Shown: positions 26,691 to 34,477 of the stretch, piece by piece
Position numbering within the stretch: position 1 is the stretch's first letter
How the letters are laid out: each line of letters begins with the position of its first letter
DNA from: Winogradskyella thalassocola
GTDB taxonomy: Bacteria > Bacteroidota > Bacteroidia > Flavobacteriales > Flavobacteriaceae
Length of the DNA: 64,000 nucleotides
Direction of reading: 5' to 3'
Assembly (NCBI RefSeq): GCF_900099995.1
Contig: NZ_FNCZ01000009.1
Coordinates: 62,001 to 126,000 of the forward strand
Notes under the pieces: model-generated
Database searches by the model: none
What the model was told of the DNA's origin: nothing
Seen by the model: the letters and a program-made list of their open reading frames with translations, nothing else
Made by a program: the position numbers and the translations under genes

Positions 26691-26756
26691 AACTTATTTA
26701 ACGAACCTCAAACACTTACAAAAATCACAAAGACAAGATGTTCTTAAAACAAAAAT

Positions 26757-26796
26757 AATTCTCAACAAGTACCTATTGCATTACTTGCTGAGAATT
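26757..26796. terminator. bidirectional terminator hairpin
   Basis: AATTCTCAACAAGTA (26757-26771) pairs with TACTTGCTGAGAATT (26782-26796) with one mismatch. It lies between the convergent phosphoribosyltransferase (+) and T9SS cargo (-) genes. Confidence 0.7.
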
Positions 26797-26801
26797 GATG
26801 A

Positions 26802-27932
26802 TTAATGCTTTACAACCAATTTTTTAATATGTACAGAATTATTATAAAATAGCTTTATAATATAAATTCCATTTGAAAGGTTAGTTAAATCAATTATATC
26901 ATGTTCTTGCTTTATTAATTTTGAACATAATTCTCTTCCATTAGTATCATAAATAAAAACATCTAAATTATAATTTGAATTAATGTGAATTCTATTTGAA
27001 GCAGGATTAGGATATATCCGTAAATTTATTAATTCGCCTACTTCAGTAATAGCTAATGGTAAACAAGAATAGGTTCTTGTATCTCTAATTGTATTTAACC
27101 ATGTATTATTATCGAGCCAATCTTGCGAAATCATTTCCGTTGGGTTTCCGTCAATACTATTTGTTATTAAAATTCTAGAATCGATTTCATAAGTAGTACC
27201 ATTCCAGTCTTCCTCTTCTATTTCTATTAAATAATCATTTCCGTCATAGTAAAATATTTCACGATATTCATTTTCCCAATTGAACCCATCCCAATCTTGA
27301 GACTCTAACGTAGCAATTAAACAATTAGCATAAGAATAGACTTCACGAGCATCGTTTTCCCAACTTGTCCCATTCCAATCTTGAATTTCAATGGTTGAAA
27401 TAAAAAAAACTGAACAAGAATACACCTCATAAGAATACACTTCTCGCTCATCATTTTCCCAAGAATTTGAAGACGTCACCCACTCTTCAGTAATGCTGTT
27501 TATTAGAAGGTTTTCTGAGCCAGAATAAGTCGAAGTTTTCTTCTCTGATTGCTGCCATGTATTATTTACCCAAACAGAAGTTAGTAATTCTGTTAAGTTA
27601 CCTCCTGAATATGTATAATCCTCTTTGAATAAATTGTTCCAAGAATTTGTATTAGAATTCCAAAGTTGTGCAATCATTAAAATTGGCTGATTATTATCAT
27701 TATAACTAGTGGTAATAAATATTGAATTAATAAGAACGCCTCCGAGATCTACTTGTTGTAATGTTTCAATGGGAAAACAATCTTCATTAAACGTATTGCT
27801 TGTTCTAGACGACAAATTCCAATTTGTTCCATCCCAAGAATCAATTTCCCAAGTTTCGGGAACTGCGAAGGATTGCTGCTGTGCGTAAAAGTTCGAAAAT
27901 GTAAATAATAGTAATAAAGTAATTTTTTTCAT
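26802..27932 (-). CDS. secreted T9SS cargo protein with W/D-rich repeats
   Basis: 376 residues from the ATG at 27932 (MKKITLLLLFTFSNFYAQQ, a clear signal peptide); the frame extends 16 codons further upstream but lacks a signal-like start there. The body contains at least five imperfect repeats built on DWNGTxWENDxREVYSY (about every 25-35 residues). The C-terminus (LRIYPNPASNRIHI ... GIYIIKL) is a type A sorting domain of the type IX secretion system, so it is exported to the cell surface or medium. Two palindromes lie upstream (28071-28082, 28105-28116). Function unknown. Confidence 0.8.
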   Translation of the reverse strand: MKKITLLLLFTFSNFYAQQQSFAVPETWEIDSWDGTNWNLSSRTSNTFNEDCFPIETLQQVDLGGVLINSIFITTSYNDNNQPILMIAQLWNSNTNSWNNLFKEDYTYSGGNLTELLTSVWVNNTWQQSEKKTSTYSGSENLLINSITEEWVTSSNSWENDEREVYSYEVYSCSVFFISTIEIQDWNGTSWENDAREVYSYANCLIATLESQDWDGFNWENEYREIFYYDGNDYLIEIEEEDWNGTTYEIDSRILITNSIDGNPTEMISQDWLDNNTWLNTIRDTRTYSCLPLAITEVGELINLRIYPNPASNRIHINSNYNLDVFIYDTNGRELCSKLIKQEHDIIDLTNLSNGIYIIKLFYNNSVHIKKLVVKH

Positions 27933-28070
27933 AACATAATATTTTATGGTTAATTGAAAATTCAAATAATACATTAACATGTATAAACTATCGGATATTA
28001 ATTTTCACGTTTTAATTTAATTTTAATCAATAGTTTCAATAAAAATAGCCGTAGTAATACATTTTTAAAA

Positions 28071-28082
28071 TGATGTGAGTCA
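28071..28082 (-). promoter_or_regulatory. palindrome TGATGTGAGTCA, proximal site of the T9SS gene
   Basis: On the minus strand TATTTTTA (28047-28040) begins 23 nt away, one mismatch to TAnnTTTG. Confidence 0.6.
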
Positions 28083-28104
28083 GTTTGCTTGTGATTAAAC
28101 ATAA

Positions 28105-28116
28105 TGACCTAAATCA
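28105..28116. promoter_or_regulatory. palindrome TGACCTAAATCA, distal site
   Basis: Centre lies 34 bp from the proximal site. No -7 element is seen at the standard spacing in either direction, so it may be an auxiliary upstream site for the T9SS gene. Confidence 0.45.
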
Positions 28117-28264
28117 TTGATTTTTAGTTTTGAATCATCTTTATCCTTTAATATTTATTGAGAGTAATGCTAGTATAGAGTTATAAAAACCTATAACATA
28201 CAGAAAATATAAGTTTGTACAAATACAACAGTTTTAATAGCTAGAATTAATAAATTGAAATTAT

Positions 28265-30208
28265 TTATTTGTCTATTCTGCCAAATGGATGCATGTATTT
28301 TAGCTCAGGCTTTTCTGTTTTTATTTTAAGTGGTGTTATAGCTTTTGTTTTATTGAACCATATATACTCATCAAATTGAGATGGTAAAACAGTTTTAAAG
28401 TAATGGCTCATCAATTCTGTTTCTGATCTATAAACAACGCCAATAGCGCGTTCTAACCTTGGTGTGCTTAATAATTCCCTCAAGTTTTTTTCTGAATATT
28501 GTTCTCTTAAAGGCAATGTAAAATTAGTAACGTTAGTTTTATGACATAAATGTTCGTAGCTTTCTGCTAAAGAATTATTAATAGGCATAACTTGCATTGC
28601 ATCTCCCCAGTTTTTAGCTGCAGCAACGGTTCCTGTATGGGTTCCAAAACCAATATTATAAGATTTAGATTCAAAATGTTCCTTGCATAAATGCCCAATA
28701 TTTATTTCTCCTCTCGCGTACATTTCTGTAGCCAAAGCATTTCCTATATGCGAATTATGCGCCCAAACAACCGCTTTTGAGTCTTTACCATGATAAGATA
28801 GTAATGATTTTAAGGTATAAAACATGTGAAAATCACGCAAGTTCCAAGATTCTGCGCTACCATAGTACATAGCTTTGTAATACCGCTCTGCGTCAACCAC
28901 AACTGTCGCATTTTGGTAGGCATAAAAATAGGCTTGAGAATGGTTGAGTTTATTTTTGTTTTTTAACAAATCAAACAACATTTTTAGCACGGCTTTCTCA
29001 CAGCTCTCTAATTTCTGATTTTTTACTAATTTACCATATACGGTAGGATTTGACATATAAGGCATAATACACGAATAACGCAATTTTGCAAGTGCTGCTA
29101 AGTCTGAATCAATCTCTTCAAGATAATTAATAACTAAATCAATAGAGTTTTCTAATCCATATAAATCAAGGCCATAAAAACCTATTGTATTATTATGTTT
29201 AGTATTGTTTTTTTTAAGCCATTCTACAAAATCGAGTACTTCCCTATTTTTCCACATCCATTCAGGAAAACGTGCAAAAGGCATCCAATCTTGAGATTGG
29301 TATTGGTTTCTTACATAATTGTTAATCTGCTCTGCATCGGACCAATCTGCTTCTGCACAAACAAGGTTAAACCCTTTTTTTTCTATTAATGCTTTTGTGA
29401 TTTCTTGCCGCATGGCATAAAACTCTGACGTTCCATGTGAGGCTTCTCCTAATAACACCACTTTAGCATCACCTATACGCTCTAACAATCCATCTATTGG
29501 GAATTTTTTAATCGTTTTAAAAGGAATGGAACTAATACCTATTTCGTCTATAATTTCATTTTCAGGATACATCTTAGTCCCAATTTTAGGAATCAGTTTT
29601 GGCTTTGGAATAAAATAGTTATCTCGTAGAGCCTTTGTGATAAAATCGGTTTCAGAAGTGCGTTCTATAATTTCTAGCATAACGTGTGCCCAATCTGGTC
29701 CAACTGGAGCCAGTAATTTAGCACCTATGTTTAATTGTTGTTTTATGGTATTAGGAACTTCTTTAAATTCTGAAGCACTTAAGATAGCATTAAATGGGCC
29801 TTTTGTTTTCCAACCGTTCACAAGTTTCCCAGTTTTTATATGCACATTCGTAACCTCTATATTCTTTAAGACTTCTAATGCCCATTCTGCATAAGTTTTA
29901 GTAGTTTCTACGGTGTATACCTCCTTATAAATCTTAGAAAGTGCTGCCAAAATATAAACAGAATCTACTCCAATAACCAAAATTTTCTCTTCCTCTTTAA
30001 CTTCCAATTGCTCTAACATTCTGGCAACTACAATAACTCTAGGTTCTGTTTTCTCGATGGCTTTTTCAATTCTGATATCTTCATAAAAATAAGGATGTAG
30101 GTTTTCTGATAAAAAAAACGCTTCAGGAATATCTTGAAAGGCCTCAATAAGCAATGAATTTCTTATGCCTTTATCTTTTAATTGTTCTTCAATACTAATC
30201 TCCTTCAT
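28265..30208 (-). CDS. degenerate PCMT domain fused to an erythromycin-esterase-like domain
   Basis: 647 residues. Residues ~1-215 align with protein-L-isoaspartate methyltransferase (start LLIEAFQDIPEAFFLSENL), but the SAM-binding motif I appears as LVIGVDSVYILAAL instead of the Gly-rich LEIGTGSGY pattern, so methyl transfer is doubtful. Residues ~230-640 form an erythromycin-esterase-like domain with LLGEASHGTSEFY, CAEADWSDAEQINNYV and VVWAHNSHIGNA, keeping the active-site Glu and His residues. The family is found in dormancy regulons (Rv2030c in mycobacteria). Predicted control: palindrome at 30267-30278, shared with the GH130 gene. Confidence 0.85.
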   Translation of the reverse strand: MKEISIEEQLKDKGIRNSLLIEAFQDIPEAFFLSENLHPYFYEDIRIEKAIEKTEPRVIVVARMLEQLEVKEEEKILVIGVDSVYILAALSKIYKEVYTVETTKTYAEWALEVLKNIEVTNVHIKTGKLVNGWKTKGPFNAILSASEFKEVPNTIKQQLNIGAKLLAPVGPDWAHVMLEIIERTSETDFITKALRDNYFIPKPKLIPKIGTKMYPENEIIDEIGISSIPFKTIKKFPIDGLLERIGDAKVVLLGEASHGTSEFYAMRQEITKALIEKKGFNLVCAEADWSDAEQINNYVRNQYQSQDWMPFARFPEWMWKNREVLDFVEWLKKNNTKHNNTIGFYGLDLYGLENSIDLVINYLEEIDSDLAALAKLRYSCIMPYMSNPTVYGKLVKNQKLESCEKAVLKMLFDLLKNKNKLNHSQAYFYAYQNATVVVDAERYYKAMYYGSAESWNLRDFHMFYTLKSLLSYHGKDSKAVVWAHNSHIGNALATEMYARGEINIGHLCKEHFESKSYNIGFGTHTGTVAAAKNWGDAMQVMPINNSLAESYEHLCHKTNVTNFTLPLREQYSEKNLRELLSTPRLERAIGVVYRSETELMSHYFKTVLPSQFDEYIWFNKTKAITPLKIKTEKPELKYMHPFGRIDK

Positions 30209-30266
30209 CTTTATATTTATTTAAAAATAGACTGTTAAATATAGTACCAATGAAACAGTTTTGAAA

Positions 30267-30278
30267 TGACCTAGATCA
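30267..30278. promoter_or_regulatory. palindrome TGACCTAGATCA, serving both directions
   Basis: On the minus strand TATATTTA (30243-30236), one mismatch, lies at 23-nt spacing towards the esterase gene. On the plus strand TAATTTCA (30302-30309), two mismatches, lies at the same spacing towards the GH130 gene. Confidence 0.65.
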
Positions 30279-30330
30279 TTTTAGCGGTTATTAAATAAAG
30301 TTAATTTCATCAAAAATCCAATGCATTATA

Positions 30331-31368
30331 ATGACTTTAGTAACTAAACATGGTATTATTCTCGAAAAGACGAATAATAGCTTTGAAAATTTAGGAGTTT
30401 TTAATCCTGCTGCAATTCAAGAAGGAAATACCGTGCATTTATTATATCGTGCTGTTAGAAATGGAAATTTCTCTACCATAGGTTATAGCAAATTAGAAGG
30501 TCCTTTAAAAGTTATTAAGCGCTATAATGAGCCTATCTTTTTCTCAGAAACTCCAGAAGAATTTCAAGGTGTGGAAGATCCTAGAATTACAAAAATTGAT
30601 GATACCTATTATCTTTCGTATGCTGCTTATGACAGTATTAACGTTTTTGGTGCATATGCTACTTCAAAAGATTTAAAAAGCTTTGAACGACAAGGTATTA
30701 TTACACCCAAATTTACCTTTGAAGAATATTCAGAGCTTATTAAAAATAATTATGAAAAAATAAGTATCCATCATACACTTTTCTATGATTTATATTGTCG
30801 GTATAAGCTTGAGCGATTAATGAAAGGAAAAATATATGTTTGGGACAAGAACATTATCTTTTTTCCGAAGAAAATAAATGGAAAATTTGCCGTATTCCAC
30901 AGACTTTTTCCCTCTATTCAAATCTTATATTTCAATGACCCTTCTGAGTTAACGGTAGCATTTTGGGAGACCTACATTTCAAATTTAAGACAACATATTG
31001 TATTACAACCAAAATATAAACACGAAAGTAGCCATATCGGTGGTGGATGTCCTCCTATTGAGACTGATTTAGGCTGGTTGGTTATATACCACAGTGTAGA
31101 AAACCATACAAAACACTTAATTTATCATGCCTCTGCAGTTTTATTAGACTTGAATGATCCTAGAAAAGTACTAGGAAGACTTAATAAACCTTTGTTCTCT
31201 CCTACTGAAAGTTATGAAAAAGTAGGCTACGTAAACAATGTAGTATTCCCAACAGGAACAGCTCTTTTTGATGATGAGCTTTATATTTATTATGGCGCAG
31301 CAGATAGTTGCGTAGCAGTGGCATCCGTTAATATTAATACACTATTAGATGAACTGAAAAATCAATAA
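30331..31368 (+). CDS. GH130-like glycoside phosphorylase/glycosidase
   Basis: 345 residues. A five-bladed propeller pattern with FNPAAIQEGNTVHLLYRAV, GVEDPRITKIDDTYYLSYAA and YYGAADSCVAVA matches GH130 enzymes, which phosphorolyse or hydrolyse beta-mannosides. The substrate cannot be told. It is followed after 5 nt by a glycosyltransferase gene, suggesting that the pair makes or recycles a mannose-type oligosaccharide. Control by the shared palindrome at 30267-30278. Confidence 0.8.
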   Translation: MTLVTKHGIILEKTNNSFENLGVFNPAAIQEGNTVHLLYRAVRNGNFSTIGYSKLEGPLKVIKRYNEPIFFSETPEEFQGVEDPRITKIDDTYYLSYAAYDSINVFGAYATSKDLKSFERQGIITPKFTFEEYSELIKNNYEKISIHHTLFYDLYCRYKLERLMKGKIYVWDKNIIFFPKKINGKFAVFHRLFPSIQILYFNDPSELTVAFWETYISNLRQHIVLQPKYKHESSHIGGGCPPIETDLGWLVIYHSVENHTKHLIYHASAVLLDLNDPRKVLGRLNKPLFSPTESYEKVGYVNNVVFPTGTALFDDELYIYYGAADSCVAVASVNINTLLDELKNQ

Positions 31369-31373
31369 AAACA

Positions 31374-33650
31374 ATGAAAATAAATTCACCACCTAAAATA
31401 CTGTTTCTATCAACATTTCCTCCAACACAATGTGGCATTGCTACTTATACCCAAGATATTATTTCTGCTATTACTGATGTTTTTGGTGAAAAGTTGGCTT
31501 GCGAAATCTGTGATATTTCAGATAATACAGATGTAAATCATAATGTTCATTTTACCATCAATCCCACATTAAAGTCAGATTACACTAAAATTGGCAGAGA
31601 AATAAATGGCGACAATACTATAAAATTGGTACATATACAACATGAATTTGGTTTGTTTGGTGGCACTTATGGAAACTATTTATTAGGTTTTCTGGACGTA
31701 CTAAAAAAACCAGTAACTTTCACATTTCACAGCGTTATACCAACTCCTGATAAAAAATTAATGGCTTTTGTTAAGCTACTTATTTCTTATAGTAATTCTG
31801 TTATTGTAATGACTAAAAAATCTAAAAAGATACTAGTAGACGATTATGATATTAATGAAAATAGTATTGCATGCATTCCACATGGCACTCATAACGTTAA
31901 TTATGAAAATACTCAAAATGCTAAACGTAAATTTAATTTAGAAAATCGCACAGTTTTGTCAACCTTTGGGCTTTTAAGTTCAGGCAAAAGTATTGAGACA
32001 GCCTTAAAAGCATTGCCAGAAATTATTAATCACACACCTAATGTTTTGTATTTAATTTTAGGCAAAACACATCCCAATACCTTAGTAAACAACAAAGATG
32101 ACTATAGAGATTCTTTAGAATTGCTTGTTAAAGAACTCAAACTCAAAAACCATGTCAGTTTTATTAATCGCTATTTAGAAATAGACGAGCTTTTGGACTA
32201 TTTAAAGGCAACAGATATTTACCTATTTACTTCTAAAGATGCCAACCAAGCCGTAAGTGGCACTTTTGCTTATGCCATGAGTTGCGCTTGTCCTATCGTG
32301 GCAACAGCTATTCCGCATACTAACGAAGTGCTTTCAATTAACGAAGGAATATTAGTACCTATTGAAGACTCAGAACAAATGGCGAAAGAAACAATTAAAA
32401 TACTACATAATAACACATTACGAGAGTCTATGGCACTCTCCGCTTTTGAAAAAACAAGAGCATCTTCATGGAATAATGTCGCTATAAAACAAATTGATAT
32501 TTATAAAAAAAGTATCGATGAATCGTTGAAAACTACATTCAACTATCCTCCAATAAAGCTAAACCATTTAAAAAATATGACCACAGCTTTAGGCATAATT
32601 CAGTTTAGCAAAATTTCTGAACCAGATATTAATTCTGGATATACCTTGGATGATAATGCTCGTGCGTTAATCACTATGTGTATGCATTATAATGTGTTTA
32701 AAAAATCTTCAAACTTATTATTTATAGATACATACTTATCTTTTATTGAGCGTTGCCAAACAGAGTATGGCACTTTTATAAACTATGTGGATGAGCACAA
32801 CCACACGCATATAAAAAACGACTATGTAAATCTAGAGGATTCTAATGCAAGAGCTATTTGGGCTCTGGGAACCGTTGTTTCTTTAAAAGAACATTTACCA
32901 AAAACTTTTGTAACTAGAGCGAAATTAAGTCTCTTACGAAGTATACCATGGATGAGCAATATTTTGTCTCCTAGAGCTATTGGTTTTGTGATAAAAGGAT
33001 TATATTTATATAACTCTGCAGATAAAGATAACAATGCGATATCAATTATTAAAAAACTATCAAAAAACCTTATTTCAAATTACGATGTCAATGCGATAAG
33101 AAGCTGGAACTGGTTTGAAAATTACTTAACGTATGCTAATAGTGTTCTTCCAGAAGCTATACTTTATAGTTATCTAGTAACAGGTAAAGATTCTTATAAG
33201 AGAGTCGCTATAGAATCGTTTGATTTTCTACTATCAAAGATGTTTATAAATGGGCATTTTAAAGTAATTTCTAATCAAGGATGGTATAAAAAAGACAGTA
33301 TTCCAAGTAAATTTGGAGAACAACCTATTGATGTTTCTTATACCATACAGACTTTAAGTCTCTTTTATAAAACGTTTGAAGATCCTATGTATAAAACGAT
33401 GATGCAAACAGCATTTGATTGGTTTTTAGGTAAAAATCATCTCAATCAAATTATGTATAACCCAATAACTGGTGGTTGTTATGACGGCTTAGAAAAAACG
33501 AACGTAAATTTAAACCAAGGTGCCGAGTCCACTATTTGTTATTTGATGGGACGCATTATTATGGAACAACAAAAGACTGTTTCATCTATAAAGCTATTTC
33601 AACAAAAAAAAGCAACTATGAAAGCCTCTTTTAGATTATCAAATAAATGA
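31374..33650 (+). CDS. GT4 glycosyltransferase with a C-terminal helical (toroid-like) domain
   Basis: 758 residues. The N-terminal ~385 residues are a GT-B glycosyltransferase (start ILFLSTFPPTQCGIATYTQD; FGLLSSGKSIETALKALPEI; C-terminal nucleotide-sugar site with SCACPIVATAIPHTNEVLS). The remaining ~370 residues are helical with repeated aromatic/acidic motifs (GYTLDDNARALITMCMHY, WNWFENYLTYANSVLPEA, NQGAESTICYLMG), resembling an alpha/alpha-toroid glycosidase fold. The same pairing of GT4 and toroid domain next to a GH130 gene is known in bacteria, but its product is not. Co-transcribed with the GH130 gene. Confidence 0.8.
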   Translation: MKINSPPKILFLSTFPPTQCGIATYTQDIISAITDVFGEKLACEICDISDNTDVNHNVHFTINPTLKSDYTKIGREINGDNTIKLVHIQHEFGLFGGTYGNYLLGFLDVLKKPVTFTFHSVIPTPDKKLMAFVKLLISYSNSVIVMTKKSKKILVDDYDINENSIACIPHGTHNVNYENTQNAKRKFNLENRTVLSTFGLLSSGKSIETALKALPEIINHTPNVLYLILGKTHPNTLVNNKDDYRDSLELLVKELKLKNHVSFINRYLEIDELLDYLKATDIYLFTSKDANQAVSGTFAYAMSCACPIVATAIPHTNEVLSINEGILVPIEDSEQMAKETIKILHNNTLRESMALSAFEKTRASSWNNVAIKQIDIYKKSIDESLKTTFNYPPIKLNHLKNMTTALGIIQFSKISEPDINSGYTLDDNARALITMCMHYNVFKKSSNLLFIDTYLSFIERCQTEYGTFINYVDEHNHTHIKNDYVNLEDSNARAIWALGTVVSLKEHLPKTFVTRAKLSLLRSIPWMSNILSPRAIGFVIKGLYLYNSADKDNNAISIIKKLSKNLISNYDVNAIRSWNWFENYLTYANSVLPEAILYSYLVTGKDSYKRVAIESFDFLLSKMFINGHFKVISNQGWYKKDSIPSKFGEQPIDVSYTIQTLSLFYKTFEDPMYKTMMQTAFDWFLGKNHLNQIMYNPITGGCYDGLEKTNVNLNQGAESTICYLMGRIIMEQQKTVSSIKLFQQKKATMKASFRLSNK

Positions 33651-33721
33651 GTTTTAACAAAACCAAAATTTAATCTATAGCTAGATTCCAAGATGCTTCT
33701 ACTACAATAAAATCAATCTAA

Positions 33722-33733
33722 TGACCGAGGTCA
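33722..33733 (+). promoter_or_regulatory. palindrome TGACCGAGGTCA with perfect -7 element
   Basis: TAAATTTG (33757-33764) is an exact TAnnTTTG and begins 23 nt after it. Faces the gene at 33794. Confidence 0.75.
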
Positions 33734-33793
33734 TTTTACAGCTTTTGTTTGATGTTTAAATTTGAATATTATTAACTTTTAAACTTTATTATT

Positions 33794-34294
33794 ATGAAAA
33801 ATTTATTTCTTTTTTTATTAATTTGTGCGTTCACCTCGCCAATATTTGCACAAATAGTTGAACTCGACACAGTTGTCGTTCGCCCTATCAAATACAAATA
33901 CATTTATGAAGTGGTGGATGAAGATATTGATCAAAGCGTTAAAGATTTACAAATAAAACTGGCTAAGTTTGATGTAACAAAAGAAGAGTATTACAGCGAT
34001 GAATATGATAGTTACAATGTGTCATTTTATATTCCAAAAGGATATGCTGTAGCTACTTATGACGAAGATGGTAAGTTACTTAGAACTATTGAACGTTATA
34101 AGAACGTAAAACTACCACTTTCAGTAAGTAAAGCGTTAGTAGAACGGTTTCCTAACTGGGCAGTAGATAAAGATATCTATAAAGTGAGTTATTCTGAGCC
34201 AGAATGGGAATCTAAAAAAACCTATAAGTTAAAATTGACTAATGGAGAGAAAACCATTAGAGTTAAAACGGACCAAGATGGTAATTTTTTATAA
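33794..34294 (+). CDS. exported PepSY-like protein
   Basis: 166 residues with a signal peptide (MKNLFLFLLICAFTSPIFAQ). The body has two repeats of a beta-rich unit ending in a helix (ALVERFPNWAVDKDIYKVSY and KLKLTNGEKTIRVKTDQDGN), like the PepSY-like/BLIP-type periplasmic domains that bind or inhibit proteins. Specific role unknown. It has one of the two best promoters of the palindrome set, so it is probably strongly induced. A terminator lies at 34355-34397. Confidence 0.65.
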   Translation: MKNLFLFLLICAFTSPIFAQIVELDTVVVRPIKYKYIYEVVDEDIDQSVKDLQIKLAKFDVTKEEYYSDEYDSYNVSFYIPKGYAVATYDEDGKLLRTIERYKNVKLPLSVSKALVERFPNWAVDKDIYKVSYSEPEWESKKTYKLKLTNGEKTIRVKTDQDGNFL

Positions 34295-34354
34295 ATTTGA
34301 AACAATGCTTATAAAAATTAATTAAAATACTCATTACTGTATAAATGAGATTAC

Positions 34355-34397
34355 AAAAAAGACCAATGAGCTTTGATAGGTTTAATGGTCTTTTTTT
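34355..34397. terminator. bidirectional terminator hairpin
   Basis: AAAAAAGACCA (34355-34365) pairs with TGGTCTTTTTT (34386-34396). Between the PepSY-like gene (+) and the P-ATPase gene (-). Confidence 0.75.
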
Positions 34398-34477
34398 TAT
34401 GTTTCACTAATAATTGCTTTATTACTAACTATAAAAATAGTCTAAAGTCTATGTATAAAAAAGTGCGTAAAACACGA

